Shown piece by piece: positions 50,681-61,155 of a stretch of 64,000 nt of DNA. The translations under genes and the position numbers were made by a program. Position 1 is the stretch's first letter, and each line of letters begins with the position of its first letter. The stretch covers positions 1,488,001 through 1,552,000 of the forward strand of contig JBLDXI010000007.1 in NCBI GenBank assembly GCA_047495785.1, read 5' to 3'. The notes beneath the pieces are model-generated. The model saw nothing but the letters and a program-made list of their open reading frames with translations. It did no database searches and had not been told where the DNA came from. The stretch is from Lepidodermella squamata (lineage: Eukaryota > Gastrotricha).

Positions 50681-51796
50681 TGTAAATTTATTTTTTGCTT
50701 GTAATAAGCTTTGTAATTATACGCATCCGCATCGATATTTTAGGTTATTGTTCTCGATTCTAATAAAATAATAAATACTTGCATCAAGCGAGATTCAACT
50801 GGGTATCTAGTACCTAGTTGCTAATCGGAATTCGTCAAAGTAAGTCAGAGCAATCGAAATACCACACGACATTGAAATTGCTGGCCTTGAAGGTAGCTCG
50901 ACACCTAGAACAGAGCTGGGATACATGCTAAGCTGCCTGCAAACCAAATTTCTCCGAAAAATTCCGAGCTAAAAATGACTCTTCCCAAGGAGCAACATTA
51001 TGTAATTCGTGCTTTTCCAGAACAAAATGGCATCGAATGTTCTCCAGCTCTCTGCTCCAGCAGAACATTATTATATTTGTCATATCGTTAGGGTGTTTGG
51101 AAAATTCAGATTCAAGCTTGTTAACGATAATTATAGCGCGGCAGCTGACAAGTAAGTAAAAAGCGGTGTCTGAATGTTTTTCAACGTGAATAAACAGGCA
51201 AAAACGAAGAAGTTATACTTGTCACCTGTCACTTCATAGTTAACAATGTAAATATGCTGAAATCCGATGTCTTCAAAGACGAAAACGATATGTAGGTAAA
51301 TTCTTTGCTTATTTTGAATGCTTTACATATATATCCCGACATATATTCGAGAAATATTTCTTTTCGATCTTAGCAACAAGAATTTGAAACAATCAGACCG
51401 CTATATCTCACACCGTTATGAAACTATAGCTTAAAAAGTCATTTAAAAATGGTTTTTTTCAATTTAAAATGTAAGGTAACCCGGTTTCATCATCCGGTCA
51501 AGGTCAATAAAAAATAATACAGTGTCCGGCATAGTTTCATTGACTTGTATGTACATTTTTATCAACTTTCGACAAAGACTAACGGAGCCGCTTTGATTTT
51601 AGTCAAGTGGTCGAAACCTCCCTATCGGCGCAGGCGAAGTGCTGTTTTAGGCAGTATTAGGCTAGAGATGTTAGACGTTAGGGACCTTCATGGGAGTAAT
51701 TTAGAATCTAAAAATGCTATGTTGAAAACATCTGAAACATTCAGCGCTCTGGCATGCTATATTATAAGGTTCGATTTATGACTCACTAGGTTCTCT
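50681..51796. other. Intergenic stretch
   Basis: No gene is supported. Bases 51385-51425 resemble 16690-16730. A frame ending at 51781 has no recognisable features. Confidence 0.35.
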
Positions 51797-53008
51797 ATGA
51801 TGATAAGATTTGCTTGGATCGTTCACTTGTTGCCTCTGGCAACTCACAGCGAAGAAGTGGCAAACAACTCGACCCTACATGAGCGACTGGAGGCTCGCTT
51901 CTTCGAGCTATGTCCTGCTGCGCGATCAAAATACTTGCCACTTGAGACAATTCGCTGGAGCCGATTGACGGGTCGAAATAATGATAACTTTATCACAGTT
52001 AGGGTATCCTTGTCTTTATTCCGATTTATCGAGATCAGTGATATCGACCGGCGGCTTTCACTTTCCGGTGAAATCAAGTACTTTTGGAAATACCCGTGTC
52101 CGAGCATCGACTGCCAGGATCTATTGAACGGCGACGATTTGGCCGTTTGCAACATTACAGACATGCATTTTACGGTGTCGACGCAGGACTATTGGTACCC
52201 AATTTTGACCCATATGAATGCATTCGAGAAGGCTCGTCTGTCAGCTGATGAAATTTCAGCATTGCCAATGCGAATTTATCCGCTAACCTCCGAGGCTTAT
52301 TTGTCTCACTTTGCGCGATTTGACTCAGCATGTAAAACATTTCAATTCAGCCTATTCCCATTCGATTCATTGAACTGCTCGATCTTGATGGATTCAGATG
52401 ATAACTTGGTTATGTACGACCCGTTTTCGCTGGCTATCGACAAAAGCTCAGCCTCGATATTCATAAAAGATGTGGAGCTATGGGAGCTCAAGAATCTACT
52501 GCCTCGGCTAGTTATGGTGAAATCTCTCGAGAGCAATATCTCCTTCAGCCGAGTGTATTTCTCAATGTTTTACAAGAGGAAATCCTTCTTCTACATCTGC
52601 AACACATTCCTACCAACAATGCTGCTTTTCGTCGTGCAGATGGCGTCACTTATCGTGCAGCCCGAATCAGGAGAAAGGTCCAATCTATGTGTTACGGTTA
52701 TGCTGGCTTACACGGTAATCCTAACGATGATATACGAGCAAATACCGCCGACCTCAGAACCTGTTTACCTGGTTTATATGGTTATAACCAAGTTCGCGAT
52801 CGGTGGCCTCATCACCGTTTACATGATTTTAATCTGGCAACTTGGGATCACCTACAAGGAGAGTGCTAGAAAGATCCAGATAAAGTGTTTCAAGCATGGC
52901 TTTAAGCTGTCTACTTTGCGAATCGCCGACATAACGATAGCCGCTATTTCAACGATATCAGTCATAGTTTCAGACATCATTTATTTCAGCTACATGTTGG
53001 CTGGGTGA
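51797..53008 (+). CDS. Cys-loop ligand-gated ion channel subunit (403 aa, single exon)
   Basis: A signal peptide (about 1-19) precedes the ligand-binding domain. The Cys-loop Cys179 to Cys194 encloses 14 residues around LFPFD, one more than usual. TM1 is FLPTMLLFVVQMASLIVQP. The pore helix follows GERSNLCVTVMLAYTVIL, with a Glu at the intermediate ring, as in cation-selective members. TM3 is YLVYMVITKFAIGGLITVY and TM4 is near the C-terminus. The TM3-TM4 loop is only about 25-30 residues, much shorter than in vertebrate receptors. It would form a pentamer in the plasma membrane; ligand and ion are unproven. The ATG follows ACTCACTAG by seven bases, an acceptor-like context. Paralogue at 2741-3670. 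Confidence 0.85.
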   Translation: MMIRFAWIVHLLPLATHSEEVANNSTLHERLEARFFELCPAARSKYLPLETIRWSRLTGRNNDNFITVRVSLSLFRFIEISDIDRRLSLSGEIKYFWKYPCPSIDCQDLLNGDDLAVCNITDMHFTVSTQDYWYPILTHMNAFEKARLSADEISALPMRIYPLTSEAYLSHFARFDSACKTFQFSLFPFDSLNCSILMDSDDNLVMYDPFSLAIDKSSASIFIKDVELWELKNLLPRLVMVKSLESNISFSRVYFSMFYKRKSFFYICNTFLPTMLLFVVQMASLIVQPESGERSNLCVTVMLAYTVILTMIYEQIPPTSEPVYLVYMVITKFAIGGLITVYMILIWQLGITYKESARKIQIKCFKHGFKLSTLRIADITIAAISTISVIVSDIIYFSYMLAG

Positions 53009-54114
53009 TCTTGTCTATAGGTTCTCGGTGCTCTTATATCGGTCAAGGTTACTGTCTTAAGCTTCATAATTTTTCAATAAATAGGACGAGTTCCCCACGT
53101 CATCTTGAGATATCAGAAAACTTGCCATTTTTCAGATGAGCTTTTTTGGATGAAACTTTCAGGAGAAGTTCAAGTTCTCAGCGTTATCGATGGCCAAAGC
53201 TTGGCTTTAACCATCCAGTTCAACTTGAAAACTTTGGCTTGAAAATGCGGTATGGAGAAGATCCCTCATCTTCAGGCAAGACAGTTTTCAAACTTGCACA
53301 TTTTATCCCTTATGCTACCAAATGGACGTAGATTTTTCCCGCGCGCGCCAACTTTTGAACTGATCGACAAAATAAAATAGCGCGAGAATTCTAGTTCCTT
53401 TTGGTAGCATAAGGATCATTTTAGATCGCGTTAACAGTTAACAGCCAAGCATGTTGAAGAATTATGACACGTTGTGACAGGGGAATAGCGAAATCGTAAT
53501 AATTATGGAACCCACCTATGAGGGCAAATCCATCAAGTTTTGTCTCTGGTATATGTCATCAAGATATGAGCAAACAGACAGGTGCAAAGGACCTTTAAGT
53601 CCTAAAGTACCCGTAACATGGGTACATTTGCGGACTATTGGAACCCTCGCCAGGTTTTCCCAAGGCACTTTGCACTTTAGGTATCGCCAACAGCCAGACA
53701 GCTAGTACAGCTACACCTAATAATTTTGCTCATCTAGATCATGAAAAATCTGGTATTACTGCCCGAAAATTGCGGCCTTAATTTCGGTTTTTTTGGAATT
53801 ATTTCAGTGCCTACGAACTCAGTTTCTCATGAAGGATGATTTCGGTACATGAAGGCTGAACTTTTTTCTGGTGCATGGGGCTATTCGGAATCTAGATGTT
53901 ATTAGGACCTTTTGAAACTTGTGTTAATGCAGGAAAAACCAGGGGTAACTCCGACTCGAAAGCCCTCAAAACTAAAATTGCTTGATACTTCGCGTATATA
54001 TTTCTCTTTAATCCATGCTCGCTTAATCCGCGTATGTGATTCACCAAGTGAGGTGTTTAAAACAGGCAACATTTTAAAGCCGACGCAGAAAAAGTTCAAA
54101 GCATTATAAAAGAA
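53009..54114. other. Intergenic stretch with a small foldback
   Basis: No gene supported. Contains the foldback at 53305-53416. Confidence 0.4.
53305..53416. repeat. Short foldback MITE
   Basis: ATCCCTTATGCTACCAAA and its near-exact inverse (TTTTGGTAGCATAAGGAT) bound about 112 bp with GCGCGCGC inside. Confidence 0.6.
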
Positions 54115-55376
54115 ATGAAGCTACCAATATGCAACGTAATTTATTCTACCTTGCTGTTAGCTCTTGTTCTGGCTAGTAAAGCTGGGAAGCTTCCCCTAGC
54201 ATGCTTGACGAATGCTTCACTCGCCGAATGGATGACCAATTTACCTGAGAGGCTACTCGACATGCCTTTGACTAAATTAGCTATTCCTGGCTCATATGCA
54301 TCCTTTTCCAGTAGCATCGACACTGCGACGGATACGGATTCTCCCTACAAGGAAATGACGCATTACTATCGCGAAATCTACTCGGCTAGAAAAATTTACC
54401 AAGAACTAGAATATACCTGCCGGCTAAAACAGTGGAGCATAGCGCAGGAGCATTCATTATCCGACCAACTAAACTTCGGCATCCGGTATTTTGATCTTCC
54501 TGTCGCGGCCCAAAACGATGGGGGAATTAATTTGACTCGATACCTCCACCATTCGCAGGACATGTTCAGCGCTGAGGTATTCGGCGCCATTAGAGAATTT
54601 CTTAAGTCATACCCTGGCGAAGTTGTTTTGCTAAAGTTCAACTATTTCAATGGCATATCTTGGTCGGATCATGTCGCGTTTTTAAAGAAACTCTACATCT
54701 ACTTTGGCTATATGATCGCAAAGCCCAGTGATTACCCGAATGGACCGAGTTCGATGAGCCTGAGCAAAATGACAGCTGCGGGGCATCAAATTATCATTTT
54801 TTACGAAAGACCAGCAGGTCCAGCTAGTTCCATAGCATGGCTGTCTTACTCGGGCGCCATTAGCGATTACTACACCAAGTTACCAGCTTATTACAAGGAA
54901 AATAGTAAACTCGAGGAAAAGTGGACAGCAGTATAAAATATAAAGCAAGAATTAGGCTTGAAATAATTTATAAATTGCAGGCTCTCAAGTCGCGAACTGC
55001 GGACGATCCGGGTTTTTTTGTCTTGCCAGGCGTGGCAGAACCGTCTATGGAAATGTTATCAGAAAAGCTGAAGAAAGCTGGCAGTTATTTAGAGGCGATG
55101 GGTGCCTGCACAACTCGCCGGTTTATTACGTGGATAAACGAAGAGCGGCTGAAGGCGAAGGGTGAGAACGTGAACATATTCCTGGCGGCTTTCGTTCACT
55201 ATTACAACTTTTTCGGCGAGATAATTGCGCTCAACTACGCAGACGAGTCGAAACCAGTCAGGGCTGCAGATCTCACCGCGGATTATTGCATAATACAGCC
55301 AAGTTTTGACGCTTGCCATAATCAACTACCGGATACCGATGATGATGAATGCAAGCAGAAATATGGATCACATAAG

Positions 55377-55408
<32 letters not shown>

Positions 55409-55412
55409 ATAA
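54115..55412 (+). CDS. Secreted PI-PLC X-domain-like protein, copy 2 (probable pseudoenzyme)
   Basis: Two exons: 54115-54930 and 54981-55412, with a 50-nt GTATAA...TTGCAG intron in phase 0; the product is 415 aa. A signal peptide (about 1-22) is followed by an X domain: WMTNLP, PLTKLAIPGSYASFS, FGIRYFDLPVAA, YPGEVVLLKFNYF and AAGHQIIIFYE. The first catalytic histidine position is Tyr61. A histidine pair in YLHHSQ may hold the second. The C-terminal module (MGACTTRRFITWI, FVHYYNFFGEIIALNYADE, AADLTADYC) matches copies 1 and 3. The tail is a run of Asp residues. It is closest in layout to copy 1, though copy 1 has a longer intron. Extracellular role unknown. Confidence 0.87.
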
Positions 55413-57266
55413 TAATTATAATAAAAACTCACATTTCTCTACTTGTCTTTACTTTTGTGAACATTTTATTCATATTTAACATTGGATTTTGCACTTAATT
55501 CTAACTTTGGACATGGCTTCTTCACTTGGGAAGTCAGAAGTTGCGAAGATAATTTAGCACTGATGTTTCAATACCGTTGCGCAGGATAAATTTGGACATG
55601 GTAATTTTGGACACTCCGGCTTTGAAGGTGTAACGCCGAACAACAACAACACACAGGAATTGTTGGATACAATTCCCATCTCTTGAGCTTTCGAATGGCG
55701 CATGTCCCGAAGTGATTGAAGCAATACTTGATTTTTAATGTATGTTATAAGCAAGGTAACTCAAATTTCGATTTAGGACCCCCTCTTATCTCTCAAACAA
55801 ATGATCATTTTGGGACGAAAATTGGCATGGCGTTGCTCTTTCAGTTATCGAAAGAAAAACGAAGATCCAACGATTGGTTTTTGCAGGGCTTTCACCTGAA
55901 GGTCATGTAAAAATCTGGTAATTTTGGACCTGCATAAATGCGGCTGAGCAAAAATGTATCTTTCTCGATTTCTTCGGAAAACAGATGATGCGCGATCTTG
56001 CTCTTAAATATCTTCTAATGTTGACCCAAAACTAAGAAACAGTAACTTAACACCTAGAACTTAAACAGAAACTTAACAGAAACTTAAAAACCACTATGCC
56101 CTTACATATGCAAATGAGCGTGAATTGCCCGCCAATTGTCCAACTTGAGCCTTACATGTTTTCGATCGCCAAAAATCAGGTAAAGATCGTAAAGTCACCA
56201 AATTTTACCGATAAATCGAGGCTCACCTTACACACCTCTTGTCGATTTGTGAATGGGTCCTCCTGTTAGCGGAACCAAATTGTAGACTTTTCTAGTGGCC
56301 TGAAATCGCTTTTCAAATATATATCGCAGGTCAAGATTGGCCACAATAATTCTAGAAAATTCACCAGTAAATTCAGGGCAATATTCTCTATAAGACGGAC
56401 TGTTCATTTCAGAATGTATGCTTTTAGCCTAATATTCGTAGAAATATTCAAAAAATGACTCTTGGCATATTTCGAATTTGGTTCCGCTACAGCAAATTAG
56501 GTTGCGCTCACCGTAAATTTCGTTCCACTAAAAGATATTCCGTTTCTGAATTACGATTGACTTTCCAGTCCTCGAAAAACATGGTTTTGTCCATAATTAC
56601 CTGCCCTTTCGTAAATTGGCGGGGAAATGAGAATTATGAATGAAAGCAGCATAATGACTCGTTTTCGGTCTATTAGCCGGTGGGCCCACATGAAAGCCCA
56701 GATAAAACAGTTTTCTTGTTTCGATGTTTCGCGTGAAAATTGTCGGAATACAAGTCACTTCAGTTAGAAGTTGGCTCGCCGAGTCGAAATTGGGAATTTC
56801 TGCTCTATTAGAATCGTGATTATTTTAATTTTTAATTTGCGACACTTTTCCCTCATACGTTATTTTGACCACATACTTTGGTTACTAATTACGATTATTT
56901 AACGATCTGTGGGCGATGAAGATCATCTAAACAAATGAGTCACCATCCGCGGAGCTTCTCGGCGCGAAAATTTAAGGAAAATTGGCATGTCATTGACGAT
57001 TAAGTTGGACGGCTGCAGCCTCCAGTTTTTGAGGAATAAATGGGTGTGTGCGTACGATTTCCAAGCGTGTAAGTGTAATTTTTCTTGCGGCTAAAAAAAT
57101 TCTCCGGCAAACCGTGTGTTCTCATGTTTGACTAATAAGGAAAGGTTCCAAGCTGAACACAACAGGTATGAACCACTTGCCATTAAAAAATACATGCCTA
57201 ATAGAGAAGGAAAAGAATGTCCGCATGTCAACAAAAAGCTGCCTGGGATATTAATGCCAACCACGA
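55413..57266. other. Intergenic stretch containing dispersed repeat family A
   Basis: Non-coding. The repeat copy at 56090-56640 is listed separately. No RNA gene or conserved reading frame is seen. Confidence 0.4.
56090..56640 (+). repeat. Dispersed repeat family A, longest copy
   Basis: Its first part matches 17270-17580 and its middle matches the reverse complement of 7090-7310. Its end (TTTGGTTCCGCTACAGCAAA) resembles 2380-2420. It may represent most of one unclassified interspersed element. Confidence 0.55.
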
Positions 57267-60200
57267 ATGTTGTCGAGCCTAATTTTAGTTCTAACAGCTG
57301 TAATTTCCACCCTGCAAGGAAGTGATGCATTTGAATTGCCGCGATCTTGCGTGACAAACAACTCACTCATCCGTTGGATGACAAATTTGCCTAAACGAAT
57401 CCGAGACAAACCCTTGACTAGGGTGGCTATTCCAGGCTCGTACGCAGCCTTTTCCAGGCAACTAGACCCGTCGCTCGGTCGACGAAATGATGTCGGGAAA
57501 CTGTCCGTACGAGCTCAGTTGGCTCGGAACATCAGCGACAACTTGCTGAATTGCTGGCTCAAAAACTGGGGAATAATGCAGGAGATTAGCATTTACGACC
57601 AGTTGCACCTTGGCATCCGGTATTTTGATCTTCCAATCGCGGCTACTGACCCTTATTATGTCTATCGATATGAAACTTTCCACGACGAGATCGCCTTTTC
57701 GAAAAACGAAAGCAAAGTCTACTTGTCAAACTTTCTGTTCCAATCACAGGACATGTTTAGTGAAGTGTTCACCGTCATTAAAGACTTTCTGGCGGCAAAC
57801 CCCGGCGAAGTTGTTATTCTGGCTTTCCGCAATTTCGATAGCATGGGTGATGGACACCACGATTACGTTCTGCAAAGACTCCTTCGATTGTTTGGCTATG
57901 GCATGATTGCGGTACCCAGTGATTATCCGGATGGGATAATTTCGATGAATTTAAACAGTCTGAATGACGCAGGCCATCAGGTGATTATTCTTTACAGTAA
58001 AGCCGCGGGTCCGGCTGATTTCATTGCTTGGCAGCCTGAAAAAGAAGGTGGTATGGATCAATCCCAACTCGATATGGAATTTAAACAACCGGAGAACTAC
58101 GAGAAGACTTGGAAAGAGGTAATTTTATCTCTCTCAGTTCTCAGTTCAGGTTGAGGACAGAGATGAAACTTGTTTACTTAATATTTTATTACTAATTTTA
58201 TTACTATTTATACCTATAATCATGATTTCCTATCATGATTTCCAAACGCAGAAAAATAGCGTAATATACAGTTTGTCGGAAAAGTTGCGCAACTATTTTT
58301 CAATTTGGCAAAATTTTGTAGGAAATTAAAATAATTTTTTTAATAGATAATAATTATAGAGAATAATTTTTGAAAACGTCCGACTTTTATCTGCGATTCA
58401 ACCGAGAAATGAAAAATTTACCGGAGAAAACCCGGAAAATCCCGATGGTAACTGGTTCGGTAATTTTCGGTACTTTACCCCGTTGGAAAAAATTTCTCCG
58501 GACTTTTTTAATTTTTTTAACAACTGGCATACTCGATTACCATTGTCGTAATATTTTGAACTTTTCTAAATATTTTCCGGCCGTTAGATGTGAATTGGCC
58601 TCTCATTTTAGAGTTCCTGAACCCTTTTCTGTGTATTTTCTTTGCTTGCGTTACTTATGGGACACGCTGTACAGTGTGGTCTAAAACTAGTTAAACTGCG
58701 ACTTAAGATTCGCGAATCGTAATTGAAAATTAAATTGAATGATGGTTATCATGTGATCGGCACATGACCTCGCAGCTATACGCAGTATGTAGTTGGAGTT
58801 AATTTTCTCTATCGGCTTTTTTCACTTTGAAAAATAAATTTCAAGTGGAATTTTACTTTACACCGTAAAATTTAGTGCGTTCAATGTCACTTATTAGCGG
58901 TAAAATCGCACATGAATGAAATGAATGTATGATGAATGTATGAAAACCCATTTTAGCAATGTTTCGATGAATGCAACCTAGAAAATTACCTTTCCCGACA
59001 AGGAAAAACCTCGGAAATGCGCCCAGTTTAGACCCCGGTTCGGGTCGGATCGGATCCAAAATTATTTTTTTAAATTATAAGGACTGATTTTTTCTCTTGA
59101 AATTGCACATTTCCCCATCCGCCGGTGTTTCCTCCGGCTTGAAATTCCGGATTGAATATTGCAATTGTTTAAATGTTACTGGTGCTATGTTTTCAGTCAT
59201 AAAAACCTTGAGCTAAACTTGAGCGGAACCCATTTCAAAAAAAAACTACCTATATTCAGCGAAATTCGCAGAGATTTTTCGGCGATTAACAATTTCGGCG
59301 CAGATTTTGAGCCGATTGGCAAACGTCCCAGCCGCCAAAGGACCAACGGGAGATCTAAAAATCTCCTAAATTTCTTTCCCTCAACGGAATAGACCTCTGA
59401 AAAAGCGGATCGGATCCGGGTTTGAGGTTCGTAAGCCCGGATCAAATCGCGTCCGAAATTTTGGACCCAATGACAGCTCTGTGTTGTAATGCCTTGACTA
59501 CGAGCTTCTTAAAAAGATCACTTTAATCTGGTCGTTTCCTAGCTTCGATTTCGCATAATATTATTTTGAGGATAACCGAGGGTTTTGAAGGCTGAAAGCA
59601 AAGATGGAGATCCAATTTGAAAACACCGACGATAAATTTACTATTTGATAAGGCCTAATTTATCCCACCAACCTTACGATTTAGCATTTTTCGCAACTGG
59701 AAACCTTTTCAAGAACAAAAAATATTCAACAGCCTTAATTTCATTAAAAACTAATCATAATTTGAATGTCACAGGCACTGCAATCGCGATGGCTTGACGA
59801 GACATATATGTGGGCCCTGCAAGGAGCAGCAATACCTGATCTCGAATATTTAGAATCCGTTGAAAACCCGGGCAGTTACTTGGAATCAACAGGTGCCTGC
59901 TCTACTCGACTATTTGCGAATTGGATCAAAGCTAATGGGCAGAGATTTGGCAGGTCGACATTCAACGTATTCTTGGCGGCTTTTGTTCACTACTACAACT
60001 TTTTCGGCGAGGTCATCGCGCTTAATTACATGGACGAGCCGAAGCCAGTCACGGCGGCAGATCTGACGCCGGCTGATTGCATTCTACAGCCTAGTTTCGA
60101 TGCTTGCCATAATAAACCATCGGAAATGGCTGAATGCTCGATATACAAAGGGGAGATGTATGAACCTGATCCAAGGCTAGGAACTCTTGAACAATTGCAG

Positions 60201-60329
60201 CGAGATGAAGATCGACGCAAGGCCGATAAAGCAAATCGAAAAAGGGAATTAAGCAATAAAAGTGATAGAACTTTGCAGGACGTTTTTGAGCTGTATGGAT
60301 TAGAAACCTTGGATGCTGCTTTGATGTAA
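57267..60329 (+). CDS. Secreted PI-PLC X-domain-like protein, copy 3 (probable pseudoenzyme)
   Basis: Exons 57267-58118 and 59775-60329 are joined in phase 0 across a 1656-nt intron, the longest in the window. The product is about 468 aa. The start gives a clean signal peptide (MLSSLILVLTAVISTLQGSDA). The X domain has WMTNLP, PLTRVAIPGSYAAFS, LGIRYFDLPIAA, NPGEVVILAFRNF and AGHQVIILYS. Tyr59 replaces the first catalytic histidine. The HHS/HQS motif of copies 1 and 2 is FQSQ here, so the second histidine also seems lost. The C-terminal module is conserved (STGACSTRLFANWI, FVHYYNFFGEVIALNYMDE, AADLTPADC) with a longer charged tail. The intron contains a mariner-type MITE, which partly explains its length. 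Confidence 0.87.
58269..58669. mobile_element. Tc1/mariner-type MITE, copy 2, inside PI-PLC-like intron
   Basis: The ends CAGTTTGTCGG and (inverse) CAGCGTGTCCC are flanked by TA on both sides, the mariner target duplication. Interior words CCCGATGG, TTCGGTAATTTTCGGTA and TTTACC match copy 1 at 45514-45763. Confidence 0.7.
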
Positions 60330-61155
60330 TTGCCATTTCAACACGCCATTTTTTTACTGAACTTATGCCTTGAGGCTTATATTTACCTAATAAAAATGGA
60401 TTATGCATAAAAATTGCTTGTACCACAGATGTTTTTGGACATGTTTCCTTGTCATATGACGCCGGTATTTCATAGGCACGGCTGATAACCTAATCTCTTT
60501 TAGCGCCCATTCTTGATATTCAACAGGTAACGCTTGGAGATTTTTAATTACCGAAAATCTCAAACAATCACTTTGCAAAATTTCAAAAAGGTTGGTAATG
60601 TTATTTCTTAACAGCAGAACCATTTTTTTAAATATTCATAGCCAATATGCACGCTGAAAAGCGCAAATTCATCCCTTGATTAAACTTCCTTGACACCGAA
60701 AAGACGAGCTGAAACTTAGCAAATGGATTCATCAGGCCTCGAAATGATAAAATAAAGAATAAAAATTGAAAATCCCGGCATTGAAAATGTCGCCGCCGCA
60801 GAGAATCGAACCCGAGACTCCCGCAAAACACGTTCAAGTACGAATTCTACAAGGAAACAATAGCGCCATTTGAAAGAGCGGGGTCAATTGCGGGGTCCTC
60901 GGCATCGGTGACAAATTTGACTGGTGTAATCTGCTCGACTCTCAAAGTTGGAAAAATACGCGTTTCGATTCATCTCGAAAAGACAAAATAATTTGCGCCG
61001 CTCCTAAATTGTTGCTCTTAGATCGCGTGCTCTCAAGTCATAGGACCTATTTTTTCATTGAATTTTTTCATCAACGCAGGGATCAACAATTTACGATAAT
61101 ATTTTTATTATATTTTCTTTCAAAAATAAATCATTCATTCTTTGATTTGCTACAC
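60330..61155. other. Intergenic stretch with a tRNA relic
   Basis: Apart from a degenerate tRNA-like sequence on the minus strand (60791-60868), no gene or repeat is supported. Confidence 0.35.
60791..60868 (-). pseudogene. Degenerate tRNA-like sequence
   Basis: Read on the minus strand, TGTAGAATTC...GCGGGAGTCTCGGGTTCGATTC keeps a recognisable T-arm and part of a Gly-like D-arm. The anticodon arm is expanded and the acceptor does not close. Confidence 0.4.

Noticed and set aside
188-59135. Shared 19-mer ATCCGCCGGTGTTTCCTCC near 188 and 59117
   Set aside because: The match does not extend into flanking sequence as far as I can see. It is too short to call a repeat family.
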